A stretch of 20,036 bases of DNA from Candidatus Rokubacteria bacterium RIFCSPLOWO2_02_FULL_72_37 (GTDB taxonomy: Bacteria; Methylomirabilota; Methylomirabilia; Rokubacteriales; CSP1-6). The number at the start of each line of letters is the position of its first letter. The first letter of the stretch is position 1. Shown one piece after another: positions 14,208 through 20,036 of the stretch. The notes below the pieces were generated by a model. It did no database searches and had not been told where the DNA came from. It saw only the letters and a list, made by a program, of their open reading frames with translations. Position numbers and translations under genes: made by a program. The stretch is from the NCBI GenBank assembly GCA_001790315.1, contig MGCE01000136.1, forward strand, positions 745 through 20,780, read 5' to 3'.

Positions 14208-14261
14208 GGCGCGGATTCCGTTGTGAAGGCCATCACGACCAGCAGCACGAGAGGAGGCCCC

Positions 14262-14663
14262 ATGAGCGCGTTCGGGAAGTCCCTCACGGCGGTCGCTGTC
14301 GCAGCGGCCCTCGTCGCGGTGACGGGCGTTGGGCTGGCCCACGCCCAGGGGCCCTGGGCGGCACCGGCCGACGCGAAGAAGATGAAGAACCCCGTCAAGG
14401 GCGTCGGCAATGCGAAGAAGTCCGTCGAGACGAACTGCGCCTCGTGCCACGGCGCGACCGGGAAGGGCGACGGCCCGGCGGCCGCGGCGCTGCCACCGCC
14501 CAAGCCCGCGAACTGGACGGTCGACACCGTTCAGAAGCAGACGGACGGGGAGATCTTCTGGAAGATCTCGAACGGTCGGGGCGCCATGCCGCCCTGGAAG
14601 CACCTGCCCGAGAAGGAGCGGTGGGAGCTGGTGAACTACATCCGCTCGCTGGCGAAGAAGTAG
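14262..14663 (+). CDS. Periplasmic monohaem cytochrome c
   Basis: A 133-residue class I-type c cytochrome, an electron carrier or a small subunit of a periplasmic respiratory complex. It has a signal peptide (residues 1-28, cleavage after AHA), the haem-binding CASCH (59-63) within ETNCASCHGATGKGDGPAAAAL, and a likely axial Met109 in GRGAMPPW, ending in WELVNYIRSLAKK, which is typical for the last helix of this family. GAGGAGG at 14251-14257 and the ATG at 14262 give a normal start. It is not followed by an oxidase or dehydrogenase gene: a promoter precedes it and a terminator follows, so it is probably a single-gene unit. Its redox partner cannot be told from context. Confidence 0.93.
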   Translation: MSAFGKSLTAVAVAAALVAVTGVGLAHAQGPWAAPADAKKMKNPVKGVGNAKKSVETNCASCHGATGKGDGPAAAALPPPKPANWTVDTVQKQTDGEIFWKISNGRGAMPPWKHLPEKERWELVNYIRSLAKK

Positions 14664-14682
14664 CGCGAGCGCGCAGTCCCGT

Positions 14683-14710
14683 GACGCCTCGCCGGTCCCG
14701 GCGGGGCGTC
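14683..14710 (+). terminator. Hairpin terminator after the cytochrome c gene
   Basis: GACGCCTCGCCG (14683-14694) pairs with CGGCGGGGCGTC (14699-14710) over 12 base pairs with one G-U pair and a four-base loop, followed by a modestly T-rich stretch (TTGCTGTCCT). It begins 20 bases after the cytochrome stop and ends 11 bases before the Ppx/GppA start codon. Confidence 0.7.
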
Positions 14711-14721
14711 TTGCTGTCCTC

Positions 14722-15669
14722 ATGCGGATCGCAACGGTCGATGTCGGGAGCAACACCGTGCGGCTGCTGGTCGCCGACCTCGCGGGGCCGGGGCCCTGGC
14801 GTGTGGTCGACCACGACCAGCAGGTGACACGGCTCGGGGAGGGGCTGGCGGCGGCCGGAAGGCTCGGCGAGCAACCGGCCGCCCGCACGCTCGAGGTCGT
14901 GCGGGCGTACGTCGAGCGGGGCCGGCGCCTGGGCGCGGCGCGCGTGCGGATCGTCGCGACGAGCGCGGTCCGCGAGGCCGTCAACGGCCGCGCGTTCGCG
15001 GCGGCCGTCGCCGCGGCGACCGGCGTGACCCCCGAGGTCGTGAGCGGCGAGGAAGAGGCGCGCCTCACGCTGTGCGGGGTGCGGCGCGGACTCGGCGATC
15101 CCGTCGGCCGATTCGTCGTCTTCGACATCGGCGGGGGCAGCACCGAGTACATCCTGGCGGACGGGGCCCACGTCGGTGCCGTTGCGAGCCTCCCGATCGG
15201 CGTCGTCCCGCTGGCCGAGCGGTTCGCGTTCCCCGAGGCCGTCGAGTGGGCGCGGTACGATGCGCTCCGGGCGGAGATCCGCGGCCAACTCGAGCGTGAC
15301 CTGCCCGCGCCCATCCGGCGCGCGCGGGGAATGCGCCTGGTCGGCACGGCGGGCACGGTGACGACACTCGCCGCGCTCGATCTCGGACTCGCGCGCTACG
15401 ACGCCGGGCGCGTCCAGGGCCACCGGCTGACCCGCGTCGCGGTCCAGGCGCAGCTGCGGCGCCTCGGCGCGCTCCCGGTCGCCGGCCGCGCGGCCCTGCC
15501 GTGCCTGGAGCCCGGCCGCGCCGATCTGATCGTACCGGGAATCGCCATCGTGGAGGCGACGCTCGGCATGCTCGATGCCGAGGCCGTGACCGTCAGCGAC
15601 TGGGGCCTACGGGAAGGAATCCTGGTGGGCGCCGCGGAGGAAGCGAGTGCGCGCCGGCCCGTCATTTGA
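14722..15669 (+). CDS. Ppx/GppA-family exopolyphosphatase or pppGpp phosphatase
   Basis: A 315-residue phosphatase of the ASKHA fold that hydrolyses polyphosphate and/or pppGpp. Phosphate-binding motifs are intact: DVGSNT (7-12), the ATSAVREA loop (79-86), Glu111/Glu112 in SGEEEARL at the catalytic position, DIGGGSTEY (135-143) and GTAGT (208-212), with the conserved SDWGLREGIL (292-301) near the end. The length matches the short form of the family, which lacks the C-terminal HD-like domain of E. coli Ppx, so it cannot be assigned as Ppx or GppA by sequence alone. The ATG at 14722 is set by the conserved start MRIATVDVGSNTVRLL. It has no Shine-Dalgarno sequence and stands 11 bases behind a terminator stem, and no promoter of its own is obvious. 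Confidence 0.93.
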   Translation: MRIATVDVGSNTVRLLVADLAGPGPWRVVDHDQQVTRLGEGLAAAGRLGEQPAARTLEVVRAYVERGRRLGAARVRIVATSAVREAVNGRAFAAAVAAATGVTPEVVSGEEEARLTLCGVRRGLGDPVGRFVVFDIGGGSTEYILADGAHVGAVASLPIGVVPLAERFAFPEAVEWARYDALRAEIRGQLERDLPAPIRRARGMRLVGTAGTVTTLAALDLGLARYDAGRVQGHRLTRVAVQAQLRRLGALPVAGRAALPCLEPGRADLIVPGIAIVEATLGMLDAEAVTVSDWGLREGILVGAAEEASARRPVI

Positions 15670-15694
15670 CACGCTTCGGCCCGCCGTCTATGCT
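15666..15694 (+). promoter_or_regulatory. Sigma-70-like promoter of the HNH-uvrB-uvrC unit
   Basis: TTGACA (15666-15671), a perfect -35 hexamer, and TATGCT (15689-15694) are exactly 17 bases apart. The -35 hexamer contains the TGA stop of the phosphatase gene. Transcription would start near 15701, leaving a leader of about 8 bases before the ATG at 15709. No LexA-type box is evident around it. Confidence 0.65.
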
Positions 15695-15708
15695 ACGAGA
15701 TCAGCGAG

Positions 15709-16239
15709 ATGGATGAGATCGCGGTCCTGGTGCTCAATTACACCTTTGAGCCGCTGCATTTCACCAACGCTCGCCGCGCCATCACGCTCCTGCTCGCCGG
15801 CAAGGCCGAAGCCGTCGAGGCATCGCCGCGCGTGGTGCGGTCCCCGTCGGTGACGTTCGCGCTGCCCGCCGTCATCCGCCTGGCCATCTACATCCGCAAG
15901 CCGTTCCTCGACCGGGTCGCGTTCAACAAGAAGAACATCCTGCGCCGCGACGGATATACCTGCCAGTACTGCAACCGGCGGGGCGAGCGGTTGACCGTGG
16001 ATCACGTCGTGCCCCGGTCGCGCGGCGGCGAGACGACCTGGATCAACGTCGTCGCGGCGTGCCTGCGCTGCAACCTCCGGAAGGGGAATCGGCTGCCGGA
16101 CGAGGTCGGCATGCGCCTGATCCGCGAGCCGGTGCATCCCAAGTTCGTGTTCTCCACGCACATGCTGCGCCACCCACACGCGAGCTCGCTCCTCGACTCC
16201 TGGCGGAAGTACTTGGTCGCCGTCCCGACGCCGTCCTGA
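15709..16239 (+). CDS. HNH endonuclease-family protein
   Basis: A 176-residue protein of a widespread HNH family. The N-terminal part, AVLVLNYTFEPLHFTNARRAITLLLAGKAEAVE (5-37), is the conserved lead-in of this group, and the HNH domain is TCQYCNRRGERLTVDHVVPRSRGGETTWINVVAACLRCNLRKGNR (84-128). It has zinc ligands Cys85, Cys88, Cys118 and Cys121, catalytic His99 in DH (98-99), Asn113 and Asn122. The domain is complete, so DNA nicking activity is likely. The ATG at 15709 agrees with the usual start of the family. It stands 14 bases ahead of uvrB in the same direction under a good promoter. Its biological role is not established; the neighbourhood suggests a link with DNA repair, and there is no sign of an intron or intein that would make it a homing enzyme. 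Confidence 0.92.
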   Translation: MDEIAVLVLNYTFEPLHFTNARRAITLLLAGKAEAVEASPRVVRSPSVTFALPAVIRLAIYIRKPFLDRVAFNKKNILRRDGYTCQYCNRRGERLTVDHVVPRSRGGETTWINVVAACLRCNLRKGNRLPDEVGMRLIREPVHPKFVFSTHMLRHPHASSLLDSWRKYLVAVPTPS

Positions 16240-16253
16240 CGCCGCACCGAGCC

Positions 16254-18236
16254 GTGTTCCGGCTCTCGTCCGAGTACTCGCCTCGCGGCGACCAGCCGCA
16301 GGCGATCGCGGCGCTCACGAGCTTCGTCCGCGACGGGCGGCGCCACATGGTGCTGCGCGGTGTGACCGGCTCGGGCAAGACCTACTCGATCGCCAACGTC
16401 GTGGCCGCGGCGAACCGCCCGACCCTGGTCATCTCGCCCAACAAGACGCTCGCCGCGCAGCTCTTCGGTGAGTTCAAGGCGTTCTTTCCCGGGAATGCCG
16501 TCGAATACTTCGTGTCGTACTACGACTACTACCAGCCCGAGGCCTACATCCCGCAGTCCGACACGTACATCGAGAAGGACGCCCTCGTCAACGACGAGAT
16601 CGATCGGATGCGCCACTCGGCGACGAAGTCGCTGCTCGAGCGGCGCGACGTCCTCGTGGTCGCTTCGGTCTCGTGCATCTACGGCATCGGCGAGCCCGAC
16701 GCCTACCAGGGGCTCCACCTCGAGCTCGGCGCCGGGGAGCAGATCGACCGCGACGAGATCATCCGCCGACTGATCGCCGTGCAGTACGAGCGGAACGACT
16801 ACGATTTCCATCGGGGCACGTTCCGCGTGCGCGGGGACGTGGTGGAGATCTTTCCGGCGAACGAAGAGACCGTGGCCCTCCGCGTGGAGCTGTTCGGCGA
16901 CGTCGTGGACGCGATGTCGCGGATCGACCCGCTGAAGGGCTCGGTCCTCGAACGGGTCGACCGTGTCCACGTCTACCCGGCGAGTCACTATGTGACCGAG
17001 GCGGGACAGCTCGAACGGGCGCTCGGGACGATCCAGGAGGAGCTGGAGGACCGGCTCCGCTTCCTCCGCGAGCGGAACCGGCTCCTCGAGGCGCAGCGTC
17101 TCGAGCAGCGCACGCTCTTCGACATGGAGATGCTGCGCGAGCTGGGTTTCTGCCACGGGATCGAGAACTACTCGCGCCACCTCACCGGACGCCGGCCCGG
17201 GGAGCCGCCGCCGACGCTGATCGACTATCTGCCGAAGGATGCGCTGATCATCATCGACGAGAGTCACGTCGCGGTGCCGCAGGTCCGCGGCATGTACTAC
17301 GGCGACCGGTCCCGCAAGGAGGCGCTCGTCGAGTACGGCTTTCGCATGCCCTCGGCGTTCGACAACCGTCCGCTGACCTTCGAGGAATTCACGCGGGCCA
17401 CCGGGCAGACGGTCTACGTCTCGGCCACGCCCGGGGAGTACGAGCTCGCGCTCGCGGGCGACGCCGTCGCCGAGCAGGTGATCCGCCCGACCGGGCTGAT
17501 GGACCCGCGGATCAGCGTGCGCCCCGCCAAGGAGCAGGTCGACGACCTGCTCGCCGAGGTCCGGGCGCGGGCCGAGCGCGAGGAGCGCGTGCTCGTGACG
17601 ACCCTCACCAAGCGCATGGCCGAGGACCTCACCGCGTACTACCAGCAAGTGGGGCTCCGCGTGCGCTACCTGCACTCCGACGTCGACACGCTCGACCGGG
17701 TGGCGATCATCCGTGACCTGCGCCTCGGCAAGTTCGACTGCCTGATCGGCATCAACCTCTTGCGCGAGGGGCTCGACATCCCGGAGGTCTCGCTGGTCGC
17801 GATCCTGGACGCGGACAAGGAGGGCTATCTGCGATCCGCGACCTCGCTGATCCAGACCGCGGGCCGGGCGGCGCGCAACGTCAACGGCGAGGTCATCATG
17901 TACGCGGATCGCGTGACCGCCTCGATGGCCGCGGCCATCGGCGAGACGGAGCGCCGGCGGGAGCTGCAGGGGGCCTACAACCGGACGCACGGGATCACGC
18001 CGGAGACGATCCGCTCGCGCATCCGCGAGCTGCTCCAGACCGTGTACGAGCGCGATTACTACACGGTGCCCGTCGAGGAGCCGGCGGAGGAAACCTTCGA
18101 CTCGCCGGCGGCGCTCGCCCGCCGCATCGGCGAGCTCGAGGGGCGCATGCGAGAGGCCGCCCGCCGGCTGGACTTCGAGCAAGCCGCCGAGTTGCGGGAT
18201 CGGATCAAATCGCTCCGCAAGCGACAGCTCACGTGA
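16254..18236 (+). CDS. uvrB: UvrABC excinuclease subunit B
   Basis: A 660-residue nucleotide-excision-repair helicase-like protein that verifies DNA damage and recruits UvrC. It starts with GTG and the classical family opening FRLSSEYSPRGDQPQAI. Motifs: Walker A GVTGSGKT (36-43), the damage-probing beta-hairpin YYDYYQPEAYIPQSDTYIEK from residue 89, the DESH box (335-338), motif VSATPGEYE, the C-terminal helicase motifs LTKRMAEDL, INLLREGLDIPEVSLVAILDADKEG and QTAGRAARN, and a UVR domain (about 620-658, GRMREAARRLDFEQAAELRDRI) that contacts UvrC. The protein is of normal length and nothing is missing. The upstream frame is open into the HNH gene but the added residues are not family-like. The stop overlaps the uvrC start (GTGA, 18233-18236). 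Confidence 0.98.
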   Translation: MFRLSSEYSPRGDQPQAIAALTSFVRDGRRHMVLRGVTGSGKTYSIANVVAAANRPTLVISPNKTLAAQLFGEFKAFFPGNAVEYFVSYYDYYQPEAYIPQSDTYIEKDALVNDEIDRMRHSATKSLLERRDVLVVASVSCIYGIGEPDAYQGLHLELGAGEQIDRDEIIRRLIAVQYERNDYDFHRGTFRVRGDVVEIFPANEETVALRVELFGDVVDAMSRIDPLKGSVLERVDRVHVYPASHYVTEAGQLERALGTIQEELEDRLRFLRERNRLLEAQRLEQRTLFDMEMLRELGFCHGIENYSRHLTGRRPGEPPPTLIDYLPKDALIIIDESHVAVPQVRGMYYGDRSRKEALVEYGFRMPSAFDNRPLTFEEFTRATGQTVYVSATPGEYELALAGDAVAEQVIRPTGLMDPRISVRPAKEQVDDLLAEVRARAEREERVLVTTLTKRMAEDLTAYYQQVGLRVRYLHSDVDTLDRVAIIRDLRLGKFDCLIGINLLREGLDIPEVSLVAILDADKEGYLRSATSLIQTAGRAARNVNGEVIMYADRVTASMAAAIGETERRRELQGAYNRTHGITPETIRSRIRELLQTVYERDYYTVPVEEPAEETFDSPAALARRIGELEGRMREAARRLDFEQAAELRDRIKSLRKRQLT

Positions 18237-20036
18237 CGCTCGAGGAAAAGCTCGCCCGCGTCCCCGACCGCCCCGGCGTCTACATCTACCGCGATGCCAA
18301 GCAGCAGGTCCTCTACGTCGGCAAGGCCGCGTCCCTCCGGAGCCGCGTGCGCTCGTACTTCCGGGGGAGTCGAGCCAGAGGGCTCTCCACTCCGCGCGCC
18401 GACGCGCGCCCGGGCGATCCCAAGACCGACGCCCTGGTCCGCCAGATCCGTGATCTCGAGTACGTGGTCACCGACAACGAGCTCGAGGCGCTGATGCTCG
18501 AGGCGAACCTCGTGCGTCGGCATCGACCGCGCTACAACATCATCCTGCGCGACGACAAGCACTATCCATTCCTCCGGCTCACCACCGACGAGGACTTCCC
18601 GCGGCTCGTCGTCGCGCGGCGAGTCCAGGACGACGGTGCCACCTACTACGGGCCGTTCTACCCGGCGACGGCCATGCGCGAGACACTGCGACTGGCGCGG
18701 CAGCTCTTCCCGCTGCGGACTTGCTCGATCGCCATCGACGGCGGCCTCGACCGGCCGTGCATCCAGTACGCGATCCACCGCTGCAACGCGCCGTGCACGG
18801 GCTGGGAGACGCGCGAGGGCTACGCGAAGACCGTCCGCGAGGTCATGCGGTTCCTGGAAGGCAAGGACGAAGATCTCGCGCTTCGCCTGACCCGAGAGAT
18901 GGAAGGCGCCGCCCAGGAGATGAAGTTCGAGCGCGCCGCGGTGCTCCGCGACCAGATCCAGTCGCTCAACAAGGTGCGCGAGCGGCAGAAGATCATCTCG
19001 ACCGACGAGGTGGACCAGGATGTGATCGGTGTCGTCCGGCAGGGAGGCGATGCCTGCGTCGAGGTCTTCTTCGTCCGTCACGGGCGGCTCGTCGGGCAGG
19101 AGCCGTTCTTCCTCGACAAGGTGTCCGGCTGGTCGGATGGCGAGATCCTGTCGGCGTTCGTGCGCCAGTTCTACGGCAAGTCGGTGACGCCGGCCCCGGA
19201 GATCCTCGTGTCGGAAGCGATCCCCGAAGCCGAGCTGGTGGCGGAGTGGCTGTCGAGCCTCGCGTCCCGCCACGTGCAGCTGACCGCGCCCCAGCGCGGC
19301 GTGCGGCGCCAGTTCGTGTCGATGGCCGAGGAGAATGCGGCGCTCGCTCTCCAGAACCACCTGCTGTCCCGCGATGACCGCCAGCAAGTCGTGCTCGAGG
19401 AGCTGGCGCGGGCGCTGAACCTGCCGGAACCGCCGAACCGGATCGAGGGCTACGACATCTCGAACATCCAGGGCACGGAGCAGGTCGGCTCGCTGGTCGT
19501 CTGGGAGAACGGGGGCCTGAAGAAGGACGACTACAAGCGCTTCAGGATCCGGAGCGTCGCGGGCGCCGATGACTTCGCCTCCCTCCGCGAGGTCCTCGGG
19601 CGGCGCTTCGCGAAGGCGCTGGAGCAGGGCGGCGTCCTGCCGGATCTCGTCTTGATCGATGGCGGACGAGGCCAGCTCAACGCCGGCCTCAAGGCGCTTC
19701 AAGACCTGGGCCTCGACTGGATCCCGGTCGCCGCGCTGGCCAAGCGCCAGGAGGAGGTCTACGTGAACGAGAGCCTCCACCCGCTCGTTCTCGACCCGAC
19801 GTCGCCAGCGCTGCACACCCTGCAGAAGATCCGCGACGAGGCCCACAGGTTCGCGATCACCTACCACAAGAAGCTCAGGGCCCGGCGCACGCTCCAGTCC
19901 GAGCTCGACGCGATCGCCGGCGTCGGCCCGACGATCCGGACGAGCCTGCTCAAGACGCTCGGCTCGGCCCGGCGGGTCCGGGAGTCCTCGGTGGCCGAGC
20001 TGGCGGCGGTCCCCAAGGTCACCCCCAAGCTGGCGC
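18233..20036 (+). CDS. uvrC: UvrABC excinuclease subunit C, cut off at its 3' end by the window edge
   Basis: The dual-incision nuclease of excision repair; 601 residues are inside the window. It starts with GTG overlapping the uvrB stop by 4 bases, directly before LEEKLARVPDRPGVYIY. The GIY-YIG nuclease (about 14-95) has PGVY and LYVGKA. A UVR domain (about 224-250, MEGAAQEMKFERAAVLRDQI) follows, then DVIGV near 263. The RNase H-like nuclease has Asp408 in YDISNIQGTEQ, Asp476 in LIDGGRGQL and His538 in IRDEAH. The C-terminal helix-hairpin-helix domain (from about 560, IAGVGPTIRTSLLKTL) is nearly complete, so only a few residues are missing. In the GIY-YIG domain the link between SYF and KT is about 13 residues longer than in E. 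coli UvrC (Arg/Ala/Pro-rich, residues 46-60). Confidence 0.97.
   Translation, partial: MTLEEKLARVPDRPGVYIYRDAKQQVLYVGKAASLRSRVRSYFRGSRARGLSTPRADARPGDPKTDALVRQIRDLEYVVTDNELEALMLEANLVRRHRPRYNIILRDDKHYPFLRLTTDEDFPRLVVARRVQDDGATYYGPFYPATAMRETLRLARQLFPLRTCSIAIDGGLDRPCIQYAIHRCNAPCTGWETREGYAKTVREVMRFLEGKDEDLALRLTREMEGAAQEMKFERAAVLRDQIQSLNKVRERQKIISTDEVDQDVIGVVRQGGDACVEVFFVRHGRLVGQEPFFLDKVSGWSDGEILSAFVRQFYGKSVTPAPEILVSEAIPEAELVAEWLSSLASRHVQLTAPQRGVRRQFVSMAEENAALALQNHLLSRDDRQQVVLEELARALNLPEPPNRIEGYDISNIQGTEQVGSLVVWENGGLKKDDYKRFRIRSVAGADDFASLREVLGRRFAKALEQGGVLPDLVLIDGGRGQLNAGLKALQDLGLDWIPVAALAKRQEEVYVNESLHPLVLDPTSPALHTLQKIRDEAHRFAITYHKKLRARRTLQSELDAIAGVGPTIRTSLLKTLGSARRVRESSVAELAAVPKVTPKLA

Noticed and set aside
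16002..18182. A 726-codon minus-strand open frame opposite uvrB
   Set aside because: Same reason: no recognisable domain, low-complexity composition, fully covered by the intact uvrB gene.
1..20036. tRNA, rRNA, CRISPR array, prophage genes or a defence island
   Set aside because: No cloverleaf, rRNA-like stretch, spaced repeat array or phage or defence protein was seen; the window is ordinary housekeeping and transport DNA.

Overview
The window is about 20 kb of very GC-rich, densely coding bacterial chromosome with roughly fifteen protein genes on both strands and no RNA gene, insertion sequence, prophage or CRISPR array that I can see. GTG starts are common. The gene set (adenosylcobalamin-dependent ribonucleotide reductase, stand-alone acyl-CoA dehydrogenase, periplasmic c-type cytochrome, TolC/MacA/MacB-type pump) points to a free-living, didermic, respiring bacterium. 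The composition and content remind me of Candidatus Rokubacteria/Methylomirabilota or a similar soil lineage, but that placement is an inference and is not tested here.

Left part (1-4600): a DMT/EamA exporter gene (minus) and an SRPBCC-fold gene (plus) diverge from a 23-bp gap holding a nearly symmetric -10 element. An endonuclease III gene (minus) follows, with no standard start codon where its conserved N-terminus should begin, directly behind a secreted TPR protein gene. Next come an unrecognised helical protein gene (minus) and a divergent acyl-CoA dehydrogenase gene (plus). Between the latter and the pump operon lies a 41-bp perfect inverted repeat with a 76-nt centre.

Centre (4808-9814, minus): a compact operon running tolC-like, macA-like, macB-like ATPase, macB-like permease, that is, a complete tripartite efflux system. 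The adaptor is unusually long because a proline-rich linker and a helical segment with two LTxxQ motifs, resembling Spy/CpxP, are inserted near its C-terminal end.

Right of centre (9815-14663, plus): nrdJ, encoding a class II ribonucleotide reductase, with a sigma-70-like promoter, an NrdR-like box and three CGGTGG hexamers at exact 11-bp spacing just upstream. It is followed by a small unknown protein gene, an NCS2/AzgA-like permease gene and a monohaem cytochrome c gene with its own promoter, closed by a hairpin terminator.

Right end (14722-20036, plus): a Ppx/GppA phosphatase gene, an HNH nuclease gene with a perfect -35 box, uvrB, and a uvrC gene cut off by the window edge only slightly before its expected end. 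HNH-uvrB-uvrC looks like one transcription unit, with uvrB and uvrC overlapping by 4 bases.

No obviously new multi-gene system is evident. The points most worth a second look are the LTxxQ insertion in the efflux adaptor, the long perfect inverted repeat, the start-less endonuclease III gene, the 11-bp phased repeats at nrdJ, and the repeated occurrence of promoters placed so close to start codons that the mRNAs would be leaderless or nearly so.
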